Both the position numbers and the translations under genes were made by a program. Positions 17,669 to 25,340 of a DNA stretch of 64,000 nt are shown one piece after another; positions within the stretch are counted from its first letter, which is position 1; every line of letters starts with the position of its first letter. The stretch spans positions 1 to 64,000 of the forward strand of contig WHTW01000003.1 of the NCBI GenBank assembly GCA_009377525.1. Direction: 5' to 3'. Source of the stretch: Rhodospirillales bacterium. GTDB taxonomy: Bacteria; Pseudomonadota; Alphaproteobacteria; Reyranellales; Reyranellaceae. The notes beneath the pieces were generated by a model. That model had not been told where the DNA came from and made no database searches. It worked only from the letters and a program-made list of their open reading frames with translations.

Positions 17669-18041
17669 ATGCGCCGGGCCTGCCGTGCCGATCGAGGCGA
17701 CGACGATCGCTCGGCAGCACTTCGCGACAAGCGATCGAAGCTGCTCCCATGCCCTTTGCTTCCTCAGCAGCAAGGATATCTCCGTGAAGTCCGCCGCGTC
17801 GGGCTCAAGCCTACGCATCTGCCCATGTAGTTCGTATCAGGCGTCGCAAATGTTTCCGCCCCCGCACTCGGAGCCAAGCGACCCCAGGCGCCCTAGGCCG
17901 AAACCGGTCGAGGATGCGGCGGCGCACAGTGACATTCCCGACATCGCGTCCTGGCGCGATCTCTCCGGTATCGAACGCCGAGGCTGGCGGGTTCCACTCG
18001 ATCACCAGGTCGTCAACCTCCAAGCGGCCGCGCACGCGCAC
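17669..18041. other. 373-bp spacer without a convincing gene
   Basis: This region contains the upstream extension of the cyclase frame and a 76-codon minus-strand open frame (17811-18041) that matches nothing I recognise. No ribosome site supports it. A promoter for the cyclase probably lies here. A 126-bp repeat follows directly. Confidence 0.4.
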
Positions 18042-18167
18042 TAGAGCGATTTCCGATCCGCTCGAACCGGTCGCGGTTCAATCAGATCGGAAATGCGCGC
18101 GAGGATGTTCGTTGTTTCAACGGGCACAATCCGCTCGGCTGATCCCAGCCGAGCGGATTGTGCTCTA
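18042..18167 (+). repeat. 126-bp two-hairpin repeat, copy A
   Basis: The ends are TAGAGC and GCTCTA. The first hairpin has arms ATTTCCGAT / ATCGGAAAT and an inner CGAACCG / CGGTTC; then a GCGCGCG-containing linker with TTGTTTCA; then a second hairpin with arms GCACAATCCGCTCGGCTG / CAGCCGAGCGGATTGTGC. The same layout recurs at 58272-58396 (reverse) and 63451-63576. The right end lies ten bases before the aminotransferase start and adjoins its ribosome site. Confidence 0.9.
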
Positions 18168-18177
18168 GGTAAGGTCG

Positions 18178-19932
18178 ATGGCAGACATGTTCGAGTCCGG
18201 ATTCGAGGCAGGCCCGTTGGCCACCATCGTGCTGGCCGGCCTGCTGGTGCTGTTGGCCCTCGCCGGGCCCAGGATCAGCGCGCGGCTCGCCTTGTCGCGC
18301 GCCAAGCACCGATCGCTCGCCGGCCATTCGCGCCTCTCGCAGCGCATCGCCGCCCTGGTGCCGCGCTATGCCTACGACGACGCGCAGTTCTTTCGTTCCG
18401 ACGACGCCAGTGCGGAGATCGCCGATTGCCGCCGTGCCGCTTTCGAGCGGCTGTCGCGCCAGATGCGCGCGAGCGGCGCGCGCACGCTCGACCGCACCGC
18501 CGAGGCCGCCCAGCACATCTCGGACCTGCAGTTCACCGAGAGCTACCGCGTGCCCTTCCAGTTCAGCCCACGCGTCAAGGCCGAGCTGCCCGCCGGCTCC
18601 TTCGTCGCCGCCGCGCACGGCGTGCAGGTCACCGATCTCGACGGCAATGCCCGCTACGATCTGAGCGGCTCCTACGGCGTGAACCTGCTGGGCTACGACT
18701 TCTACAAGGGCTGCATGGAGCGCGGCGCGACCCGCGTCGGCGCGCTCGGCCCGGTGCTGGGCACCTATCCGTCGCTGGTCGCAGACAATGCCGCGCGGCT
18801 CGCCCGGATTTCCGGCAAGGACGAAGTCTCGTTCCACATGTCGGGGACGGAGGCGGTCATGCAGGCCGTCCGGCTGGCGCGTTATCACACGAAGCGTTCT
18901 CATCTTGTGCGCTTCTGCGGCGCCTATCACGGCTGGTGGGGCGACGTGCAGCCCGGCGTCGGCAACCCGGTGCCCGCCCACGACACCTACACCCTGGCGG
19001 ACATGTCCGACGCCACGCTGGCCGTGCTGCGCCGCCGCGGCGACATCGCCTGCGCGCTGGTCAATCCGGTGCAGGCGATGCATCCCAACCTCGGCGCGCC
19101 GGCCGATTCGACCCTGGTCGCGAGTCGGCCGGACCGCAGCGTCGATCGCGCCGCCTACGTGGCCTGGCTGAAGGCGCTGCGCGCCATCTGCTCCGAGCGC
19201 GGGATCGTGCTGATCTTCGACGAGGTCTTCCTTGGCTTCCGCCTGGCGCCCGGCGGCGCCCAGGAATATTTCGGCGTCGAGGCCGACATCGTGACCTACG
19301 GCAAGACGGTGGGCGGCGGCTTTCCCATCGGAGTCGTGTGCGGCCATCACCGCTTCATGAAGCGCTTCCGCGACGACCGTCCCGCCGACATCTGCTTCGC
19401 GCGGGGCACGTTCAATTCCCATCCTTACGTCATGGCGGCGATGAACGAGTTCCTGCTCCACCTCGAGACGCCTGCGATGCAGGTCCTCTACCGCGACCTC
19501 GATGCGACCTGGGAGCGGCGCACCGCCTCGCTCAACCGGCGGCTGGCCGAGCGCGGCCTGCCGCTTCGGATCGCGCATCTCTCGTCGGTCTGGACGGTCT
19601 GCTACACCGCCTCGTCGCGCTACAACTGGATGTTCCAGTACTACCTCAGGGAAGCGGGCCTTGCGCTCAGCTGGATCGGCACCGGGCGGCTGATCTTCAG
19701 CCTCAACTTCAGCGAGGCCGACTTCGAGGCCGTGGCCGACCGCTTCCTCGCCGCCGCCGAGGCGATGCGCCTGGACGGCTGGTTCGAGACCGGCGCACTT
19801 GCCACCGACAAGGCCGTCAAGCAGCGCATCCTGCGCGAGATGCTTGCCCACGCCCTTCCTCCCCAGCGAAGCTGGTACGGAGTGAACACGTCCCCGCATC
19901 AGGCTCCCCCCGCTAGGGGGAGAGGAACCTGA
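18178..19932 (+). CDS. membrane-anchored class III (glutamate-1-semialdehyde-type) aminotransferase
   Basis: A PLP fold-type I enzyme of 584 residues. Residues 10-32 form a transmembrane helix (ATIVLAGLLVLLALAG), unusual for this cytosolic family. The catalytic part starts near residue 110 and resembles glutamate-1-semialdehyde 2,1-aminomutase: GTYPSLVADNAARLA, HMSGTEAVMQAVRLAR, the cofactor aspartate in LIFDEVFLGFR, the Schiff-base lysine in TYGKTVGGGFPIG, and FARGTFNSHPYVMAA. A KLV- or haem-type substrate is not implied; such fusions also act in natural-product or lipid amine formation. The start at 18178 follows AAGG in the end of the repeat. The last 15 residues look like read-through of repeat-like sequence. 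Confidence 0.85.
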   Translation: MADMFESGFEAGPLATIVLAGLLVLLALAGPRISARLALSRAKHRSLAGHSRLSQRIAALVPRYAYDDAQFFRSDDASAEIADCRRAAFERLSRQMRASGARTLDRTAEAAQHISDLQFTESYRVPFQFSPRVKAELPAGSFVAAAHGVQVTDLDGNARYDLSGSYGVNLLGYDFYKGCMERGATRVGALGPVLGTYPSLVADNAARLARISGKDEVSFHMSGTEAVMQAVRLARYHTKRSHLVRFCGAYHGWWGDVQPGVGNPVPAHDTYTLADMSDATLAVLRRRGDIACALVNPVQAMHPNLGAPADSTLVASRPDRSVDRAAYVAWLKALRAICSERGIVLIFDEVFLGFRLAPGGAQEYFGVEADIVTYGKTVGGGFPIGVVCGHHRFMKRFRDDRPADICFARGTFNSHPYVMAAMNEFLLHLETPAMQVLYRDLDATWERRTASLNRRLAERGLPLRIAHLSSVWTVCYTASSRYNWMFQYYLREAGLALSWIGTGRLIFSLNFSEADFEAVADRFLAAAEAMRLDGWFETGALATDKAVKQRILREMLAHALPPQRSWYGVNTSPHQAPPARGRGT

Positions 19933-19950
19933 AAGCAGACAGACAATGTC

Positions 19951-20640
19951 CTAGACGGCCGTCTTCGAGACCGGGACCGGGACTTCCTCGGCGATCTCTT
20001 CGCCGAGCTCGGGGATGATCTCCGAAATGATCGGCTCGGCGACCGCCTGCGCGGTGTGCCGTGTGTACCGGCCGGTCATCAGCTCCCACGGCGCGCGGTG
20101 GTAGAGCTTGATGTCGTGGAACGGATCGGTGGCGATCTTGGTGGCCCATACCAGGCCGGTCTGGATGTCCTTGAGGACGAACAGCTGGACCACGCGGACG
20201 GCGATGCCGGCCAGGCCCACCGCCAGCCACAGTTCGCCGACATGGGTGATCAGCTCGGCCGTGTCGGCGTGCGGGGTGAACATCCCGAGCAGGGTCGGGT
20301 CGACGACCAGCAGCAGCGGCGAGGCCGCCCACACGGCGAGCAGCACCAGCTTGCGCTTGATGTTGTAGCCGACCTTGATCTCTTCCTTGTATTCGTCGGT
20401 CGCCTGGTTGATCTGGTCGTAGTCGCGCGGCTCGAAGAACAGGTGGCCGACCTGGCGGGTGGTCATGGCGACCAGCCAGCCGATCAGCGCCGCCATCGCG
20501 GGATCGGAGAACGCCACCACGTAGGCGAAGAGGAAGCTCGTCGCGCTCACGAGGTGAAGCGACTGGTTGACCTTGCTGTGGTGATAGTAGCGATGGTCGT
20601 CCCAACGCTGCACTTTCAGTTCGTTCCAGAAGCCACTCAT
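19951..20640 (-). CDS. multi-spanning membrane protein, possibly Mpo1/DUF962-like
   Basis: A 229-residue protein with about four transmembrane helices (residues 30-48, 49-67, 98-116, 133-155) and a Glu/Val-rich tail. The segment YYHHSKVNQSLHLVSATSFL and the later VGHLFFEPR recall the Mpo1/DUF962 pattern (Y-x2-H-x3-N-x3-H and G-H-x-F-F-E). In yeast Mpo1 those histidines hold iron for oxygenation of 2-hydroxy fatty acids. The match is partial and my identification is tentative. The ATG at 20640 has AAGGA upstream. It follows a PEMT-like gene and an oxygenase-like gene in the same direction after a 247-bp gap. Confidence 0.5.
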   Translation of the reverse strand: MSGFWNELKVQRWDDHRYYHHSKVNQSLHLVSATSFLFAYVVAFSDPAMAALIGWLVAMTTRQVGHLFFEPRDYDQINQATDEYKEEIKVGYNIKRKLVLLAVWAASPLLLVVDPTLLGMFTPHADTAELITHVGELWLAVGLAGIAVRVVQLFVLKDIQTGLVWATKIATDPFHDIKLYHRAPWELMTGRYTRHTAQAVAEPIISEIIPELGEEIAEEVPVPVSKTAV

Positions 20641-20887
20641 GAGCGCTTTCCTTGTCGGTGAGGGGAGGCCGCGGCCAGCCGCGATCGCCGGCCCGCCGCC
20701 CGGGGAGGGGAACGGCCGGCGCCTGGTAGGTGGAAGCTCGGAAGGTCGGTCCATACCGGCGGGGCTGGACCGATGAGAGGGGGTTACTGTCGTCTTGCTC
20801 TTTCCGGCGGTGCAGCAGGCAGGAGGCGCGGTCCGGCCGTCGGTCGGACGACCATTGCACGCCAGTGACCTTCCTACCGCGTTCCGG

Positions 20888-21730
20888 TTACAGGAAAGAG
20901 ACGCCGTATCCGAGCGCCGCCAGCAGGGTCGCGATGAAGGTCAGCGGGAGCAGCGGATGGATGTTGTTCAGCCGGCGGAACAGGTTGCACAGGAAGCCGA
21001 CGGCGAATTGCGGCGGCGTGCGCGGACTCTTCGAGTACTCCATCGCCGACTTGACGACATGGAACACGGCGGTGTTGGCGGCGAGTCCGACGCGCGCCGC
21101 GACTGCGCCGTTGCGCGGGGTGACCAGGTAGTTGCACTTCAGCAGGATGCGCTGACGGTCGGCGGGGTTGTATTGCCCTTCGACCCAATGCAGCTCGCGG
21201 TGGAAGTCGAGCAGGCCGAACTCGTAGCTGCCGAAGGCCTTTTCGAGATGGCTGTCGGCGAACACGACCTTGTAGGTGGTGTCGGACTGCAGGTAGATCA
21301 GCGCCCGCACGACGATGCTGGACGACAGGAAGCGCAGGTTGCCGTCGTAGTGCTTGTCGAACAGTCCCTGGTCGCCGCCGCGGTCCTTGTTGTAGTGCGA
21401 GAGGTAGAGCTCGTCGGTGTGCTTCATCGGCGCGATGACGCTGCCCGCCGGCACCTGATCGGCGATCAGGGAGCGGATCAGCGGGCTGTCGCGCAGTCGG
21501 TCGATCTCGGCGATCACCGGCGCGGGGAGCATGTCGACATAGACGTGCTTCGACGGCCGCTTCGCCAGGTCCTCGGCGTAGCGGTCCTCGACCCATCGCA
21601 CGAGGCCGTCGATGACCGCGCGGTCGGCCGGCGCGTCGAACCGGCCGACGGTCGCGGGAAAGTGTCGCGCGAGTCTGCCCGGCACTCCGACCTTGGCGTT
21701 GGCGGCGGCCTCTGTCTGCATGGTGCTCAT
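20888..21730 (-). CDS. uncharacterised membrane-tethered protein with 2OG-oxygenase-like HxD...H...R pattern
   Basis: A 280-residue protein I cannot assign by name. Between residues 110 and 205 it shows the spacing of a 2-oxoglutarate/Fe(II) oxygenase: H127-Y-D129 (LFDKHYDGNLRF), a distal histidine at 177 or 181 (LLDFHRELHW) and an arginine at 192 or 194 before the strand ILLKCNYLV. The C-terminus (about 257-279) is a transmembrane helix. The start at 21730 follows AAAGGG. It lies 23 bp after a PEMT-like gene, probably in the same transcript. I infer oxidative modification of a membrane lipid or acyl chain; the fold assignment is by pattern only. Confidence 0.5.
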   Translation of the reverse strand: MSTMQTEAAANAKVGVPGRLARHFPATVGRFDAPADRAVIDGLVRWVEDRYAEDLAKRPSKHVYVDMLPAPVIAEIDRLRDSPLIRSLIADQVPAGSVIAPMKHTDELYLSHYNKDRGGDQGLFDKHYDGNLRFLSSSIVVRALIYLQSDTTYKVVFADSHLEKAFGSYEFGLLDFHRELHWVEGQYNPADRQRILLKCNYLVTPRNGAVAARVGLAANTAVFHVVKSAMEYSKSPRTPPQFAVGFLCNLFRRLNNIHPLLPLTFIATLLAALGYGVSFL

Positions 21731-21753
21731 GGGGGTTCCCTTTGTGAGTTCGG

Positions 21754-22416
21754 CTACGCGGACCCGGCGACGGCGGCGAGCAGGGCGCCTGCCAAGACGA
21801 GGGCCAGGACGAGGCCGCCGCCGATCCGGACGGTGCGGCGCCGCCGCGGGCCGGCCAGCTCCATGGCGAGCAATCCCAGGTTCAGGACGATGTGCAGGAC
21901 CGCCAGCGGCCACCACTGCTCGCGGAACGACCCGTTGATCAGGGTGCCGCCGAAGGCCGCGACGTTGCCCAGGATCATCGGATGGCTGGTCAGCGAATAG
22001 GGAAAGGCGGTGATCCGGCGCGGCGGCAGGCCTCCAACCTCGTGACCGTAGTAGGTCCGGTCGAGGCCGAGGGCGGCGGCGGCCCGGACGTTCAGCAGGA
22101 TGCCGCCGGCGATGACGGCGAGCGAGACGGGGTCGATGGGCGCGCGGAGATAGACGAATGCCAGGGCTGCGACCGACACTGTCTTCATGGCGACGGCATC
22201 GCGCTTGAAGACATCGAAGGCGACCCGGCCGAACGCGAAGGCGAGCCAGTAGAGGACGTAGTGCCAGAAGCTCAGCAGGTAGATCGCGAGCGGCAGGCTT
22301 CGCTCGAGCGCGGCGCCCAGCACGACCGCAAGGACGAGCACGGCGCACGCCAAGGTCGAGCTATTGCGCCTGACGACGGCGCGGAACGAGCTGGAACGTT
22401 CCGAGAGGGCGGCCAT
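21754..22416 (-). CDS. membrane methyltransferase of the phospholipid N-methyltransferase (PEMT/ICMT) type
   Basis: A 220-residue integral membrane protein with about five to six helices. The stretch at residues 120-160, TYYGHEVGGLPPRRITAFPY followed by SLTSHPMILGN, matches the SAM-binding signature of phospholipid methyltransferases of the PEMT family, where an R-(V/I)-T-x-F-P-Y motif precedes HPM-x2-GN. A late glutamate (E187, LLAMELAGP) corresponds to the second SAM contact. Members methylate phosphatidylethanolamine derivatives toward phosphatidylcholine. The start is the ATG at 22416. It heads a probable operon with the oxygenase-like and Mpo1-like genes downstream. Confidence 0.65.
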   Translation of the reverse strand: MAALSERSSSFRAVVRRNSSTLACAVLVLAVVLGAALERSLPLAIYLLSFWHYVLYWLAFAFGRVAFDVFKRDAVAMKTVSVAALAFVYLRAPIDPVSLAVIAGGILLNVRAAAALGLDRTYYGHEVGGLPPRRITAFPYSLTSHPMILGNVAAFGGTLINGSFREQWWPLAVLHIVLNLGLLAMELAGPRRRRTVRIGGGLVLALVLAGALLAAVAGSA

Positions 22417-22532
22417 TCATGGGAGCCGAAGGCTCAAGATCGGGACGACGATGCAGACACGTCACGGAACGATAACGCCGCAGTGTGTCAGGCGCGTTAC
22501 CCGTCGAGCATCGGGCGCCGTTCCAAACACCC

Positions 22533-22670
22533 GTCATCCCGACCGGAGCGCCCCTCGACTTCGCTCGGGATAAACTCCACGCGGAGTGGAGGGACCTGTT
22601 TTGTCGACGCATCGTCAAGACGAGGTCCCTCGACTACGCCGCCTTTCAGGCGGCTCCGCTCGGGGATGAC
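22533..22670. repeat. GTCATCCC-type imperfect inverted repeat
   Basis: The left end GTCATCCCGACCGGAGCG pairs with the right end CGGCTCCGCTCGGGGATGAC over about 138 bp. Inside lie CTCGACTTCGCTCGGGAT and GGTCCCTCGACTACGCC, related copies of the same motif. It fills the gap between the PEMT-like gene and the WYL-like gene and has no coding frame. Intergenic repeats beginning GTCATCCYGA-CGGAGC are common in proteobacterial genomes. Confidence 0.75.
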
Positions 22671-22700
22671 GGAGAAAATACGGGCAGGGAGCCCCCGGTG

Positions 22701-22994
22701 CTACAGGCGTTCGATGATGCCGCCCGTCATGCTCCGATCGTTCGGCCGGTAGCCCGGCCGGGGATGGTCGAAGCGACCGCCGTTCTCGACGGCGTGCTCG
22801 ATGCGATCGACGTCGAAGACTTTCCACGGCGCGCCGTCGTCGGCCGGCCCGCTCACCTGGTAGGCGCGCAGCAGCGTCTTGCCGCGGCGATCGCGGCCCA
22901 GCACGTGCGGCTCGACGATGCGCTCGCTGTCCGGCAGCGAAAGCTTCAGCCGACATCCGGCGCGAATCGCTTCTTTGATCGTGTAGAACGTCAT
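22701..22994 (-). CDS. small WYL-like conserved protein
   Basis: A 97-residue cytoplasmic protein. The core, residues 5-70, reads IKEAIRAGCRLKLSL, then VEPHVLGRDRRGKTLLRAYQ and WKVFDVDRI. This is the pattern of the beta-rich half of WYL domains, which bind small ligands or nucleic acid and usually follow a helix-turn-helix. Here there is no DNA-binding part, so it may be a stand-alone ligand sensor. Function is unknown. It starts at 22994, opposite to the DUF4142 gene, with 196 bp between. Confidence 0.7.
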   Translation of the reverse strand: MTFYTIKEAIRAGCRLKLSLPDSERIVEPHVLGRDRRGKTLLRAYQVSGPADDGAPWKVFDVDRIEHAVENGGRFDHPRPGYRPNDRSMTGGIIERL

Positions 22995-23190
22995 GGTCCT
23001 GCGTCCTGCTGGTCCTCATTTTGTGCAACGGACGACCCGGGCTCGTCAAAGCGAAGCTCTTGCAGGTCAACGGCAACATGGCGCGAAGATGCGTCGTTCG
23101 GTCGCGACAGAAAGCGACGCCGAGGCGCTTGCCCTTGTCGCTGTCCGCGGCCGGTCCTATGGTCGTGCTTGGGAAACGCAGGAGGTCGCC

Positions 23191-23709
23191 ATGACTGCGC
23201 TCGGACGCCGGAGTGTCCTCGTTGCCTCTCTCATCGTGCCGACGGCGCACATCCCGTTGGCGTTCGCCGTGGATGCGCTGCCGGATGCGCGCTTCGTCGG
23301 CTTCGCCCAGGCCGTGAACGACTTCGATCTCGCCTCCGGCCAGATGGCCCTGCAGCGCTCGGCCAACGAGAACATCCGTGGCTACGCGACGCGCATCATT
23401 GCCGACGCCAACTACGACGCCAGCGCCTTGCGCAAGTCAGGCTCCGAAGCGGGCGTTTCATACGCGCCGGACGGCAGCATGGGCCCCAAGACCCAGAACC
23501 TCCTGGCCCAGCTCAACACGCTGCAGGGTCCGGCGTTCGACACGGCCTTCGCCCAGGGCCAGCTCGCCGTGCAGACCGATTGCGAGGCGCAGTACGGCGC
23601 CTATTCGCAGAACGGCAAGAGCGGTCCGCTCAAGCGCTATGCGCAGAACGCCCTGCCCAAGGCGAAGGAACGCCTGGAACTGGCGCGCCGCTTGGCCGGT
23701 GGCCGCTGA
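23191..23709 (+). CDS. DUF4142 exported ferritin-like protein
   Basis: A 172-residue periplasmic protein. Residues 1-26 are a signal sequence (RRSVLVASLIVPTAHIPLAFA). The mature part has the helical DUF4142 pattern: FVGFAQAVNDFDLASGQMAL, SANENIRGYATRIIADAN, and a late KRYAQNALPKAKERLELARRL. The family is linked to stress survival in soil bacteria but has no known enzyme activity. The ATG at 23191 has GGAGGTCG just upstream; the frame is open earlier but not coding. It stands alone. Confidence 0.85.
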   Translation: MTALGRRSVLVASLIVPTAHIPLAFAVDALPDARFVGFAQAVNDFDLASGQMALQRSANENIRGYATRIIADANYDASALRKSGSEAGVSYAPDGSMGPKTQNLLAQLNTLQGPAFDTAFAQGQLAVQTDCEAQYGAYSQNGKSGPLKRYAQNALPKAKERLELARRLAGGR

Positions 23710-23787
23710 CGGCGGGCACATCGCTTCAGGACTTGAGTTGTGCAGCGAAAGAGGCCGCCGTGGTGATGGCCGTCGGCCCTTCCCAGC

Positions 23788-24018
23788 CTAGCTGTTCGGC
23801 GTGTCCTGCCAGTGGAAGGTGAATGGCGCCTCGCGGAAGGCGAAGCGGTCGATATGGCGCGCGACGGCGCCTTTGAGGGCTTCGAGCTGGCCGGCGGCGC
23901 TCGCCTGCAGCCGGCATTCGAGGCCGTCGTCATGCGAGGTTGTGGCTCCAGTGCTTGCTGCTGGAGATAGCGGCTGGCCTTGCCGATGGGGATGCGAACG
24001 CTGCTGCGTCATTTTCAT
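23788..24018 (-). pseudogene. DUF2218 protein remnant, frameshifted
   Basis: The end of the frame, LECRLQASAAGQLEALKGAV followed by ARHIDRFAFREAPFTFHWQ, is the C-terminal half of a DUF2218 protein. The expected N-terminal pieces are present but scattered in other frames: IPIGKASRYLQQ and SKHWSHNLA. The middle third of the domain is missing. It lies 25 bp after padR in the same direction; PadR and DUF2218 genes are commonly paired beside siderophore or metal-response genes, so this was once an operon partner. Confidence 0.75.
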
Positions 24019-24043
24019 GCCTGTCTTTCGCTGCGCGTGGATC

Positions 24044-24736
24044 TTATAGCCGCTCGATCTTGCGGGCGGCTTCGTCGAGGATGGCGGCGACCTCGTGCAT
24101 CGTCTCGGTCTGCACGCCGTCTCGGCCCAGGCGGTCGAGCAGGACGGTCCGCAGGTTCCCCATGGCGCGGCGCACCGGGCCGCCGTCGGTCCGCTCGCGC
24201 ATTGAGGCGAGCTGCGCCAGGCGCGCGAACAGCGTCTCGACTTCCTGCTTCTTCGCTACAAGCTCGGCGGTTCCGTCCGCCGTGACCGCGAACGGCTTGC
24301 GCGGACCGGCGGCCGTCGCCTCCTCGATGCGGCCCATGTCCTGGAGCAGGGTGAGGGTCGGGTAGATCACGCCGGGGCTCGGCACGTAGGCGCCGCCCGT
24401 CAGCTCTTCGATCGCCCGGATGAGCTCGTAGCCGTGGCGCGGCTGGTCGGCGATCAGCTTGAGCAGCACGAGCTGCAGCTCGCCCGAGTCGAAGACGCGC
24501 CGCCGCCGGCCGCGTCCTTCGCCATGCTCGCCGTCGCGGCCGAAGCCGTGGCGGCCGCGATGACCGAAATGACGCCCGCGCGGTCCGCCGTGATCGCGGG
24601 CGAGCTCGAGCGCCTCTGGCTCGTCCGATCCGGGACGTCCGGACCGCCGGCCGAAGCCTCGATGGTGGTGGCCATCGTCGCCGCGCCAGTGGCGTCGGCG
24701 CTCTTCATGGCCGTGTGTGGGGTGGGAAAACCGCAT
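24044..24736 (-). CDS. PadR family transcriptional regulator
   Basis: A winged-helix repressor of 230 residues. The first 75 residues are low-complexity, rich in His, Arg and Gly (HEERRRHWRGDDGHHHRGFG), and may bind metal. The winged helix follows (FDSGELQLVLLKLIADQPRH, YELIRAIEELTGG, PSPGVIYPTLTLLQDMG) with a C-terminal dimerising helix. The ATG at 24736 is chosen because AAAGGA lies nine bases before it; ATGs at 24763 and 24784 fall inside the operator palindrome described next. That operator suggests autoregulation. His-rich PadR proteins of this form often respond to metals, an inference here. Confidence 0.88.
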   Translation of the reverse strand: MRFSHPTHGHEERRRHWRGDDGHHHRGFGRRSGRPGSDEPEALELARDHGGPRGRHFGHRGRHGFGRDGEHGEGRGRRRRVFDSGELQLVLLKLIADQPRHGYELIRAIEELTGGAYVPSPGVIYPTLTLLQDMGRIEEATAAGPRKPFAVTADGTAELVAKKQEVETLFARLAQLASMRERTDGGPVRRAMGNLRTVLLDRLGRDGVQTETMHEVAAILDEAARKIERL

Positions 24737-24751
24737 ATTTGCCAGTCCTTT

Positions 24752-24784
24752 ATGTTTTGACATGTCTGAGATATATCTAGACAT
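24752..24784. promoter_or_regulatory. two overlapping ATGT/ACAT palindromes, likely PadR operator
   Basis: ATGTTTTGACAT at 24752-24763 is an ATGT-N4-ACAT site. It shares its last two bases with a near-perfect 23-bp palindrome at 24762-24784 whose arms are ATGTCT and AGACAT around GAGATATATCT. PadR proteins bind ATGT-spaced-ACAT operators. The sites lie 16-48 bp upstream of the chosen padR start. Confidence 0.65.
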
Positions 24785-24917
24785 AGCGAGATTTCAAGAA
24801 CCTGAAATTGATTTTTGTTTGGCTGATCGATCCCCCCACCAGAAAGGCGGCCCGGCCAGGCCGGGTCTCCGGCAACGCCGTGTTTCGTTTTTTTCGATTT
24901 GTAGTATCGTCCGGACA

Positions 24918-25337
24918 ATGAGCAAGAGTGCTGCCCATATCGACCGGCCTGCCAGCAAAGCCGAAGCCAACCAGGCGCGTCGCGCCCTGGAGGCCTTGCG
25001 GCGCGGTCGGTTGGTGAGCAGCACCAAAGCCGTTCCGCCGGCGGTGACGGCGGCACTGGAGCGGGTCCTGGAAGCCATGGCCCGCGGCGACGGTGTTGCC
25101 GTGATTGCGCTCGATTCGGAACTCACGACACAGGAAGCGGCCGACCTTCTCGGCATTTCGCGGCCCACCCTGGTCAAGCGGCTGGAGGAGGGAGCGCTGC
25201 CCTTCCGGACCTTGGGCGTGCATCGGCGCATCAAAGCCGCCGAGATCGTGGCTTATCTGGAGCGCGAGCGCGCGGCGCAGCAGGCTGCGCTCGACAAGAT
25301 GGTCGCCGACAGCCAGCGGGCCGGCCTCTACGACTGA
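24918..25337 (+). CDS. excisionase-like HTH antitoxin of a PIN toxin pair
   Basis: A 139-residue DNA-binding protein. An alpha-helical N-terminus precedes an excisionase-type helix-turn-helix at about residues 68-105: ELTTQEAADLLGISRPTLVK then GALPFRTLGVHRRI. It ends three bases before a PIN-domain gene in the same direction, the order and spacing of antitoxin-toxin pairs of this type. It is expected to bind its own promoter and neutralise the toxin. The start at 24918 is the first plausible ATG; the longer upstream frame overlaps padR's promoter. Confidence 0.88.
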   Translation: MSKSAAHIDRPASKAEANQARRALEALRRGRLVSSTKAVPPAVTAALERVLEAMARGDGVAVIALDSELTTQEAADLLGISRPTLVKRLEEGALPFRTLGVHRRIKAAEIVAYLERERAAQQAALDKMVADSQRAGLYD

Positions 25338-25340
25338 GGC

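Noticed and set aside
17811-18041. 76-codon minus-strand open frame upstream of repeat copy A
   Set aside because: No ribosome site, no family pattern and a composition like neighbouring non-coding DNA.
18042-18167. 126-bp repeat as a tRNA or known riboswitch
   Set aside because: Neither hairpin fits a cloverleaf, and no T-loop or aptamer core is recognisable; the copies lie between convergent or codirectional genes without a common function.
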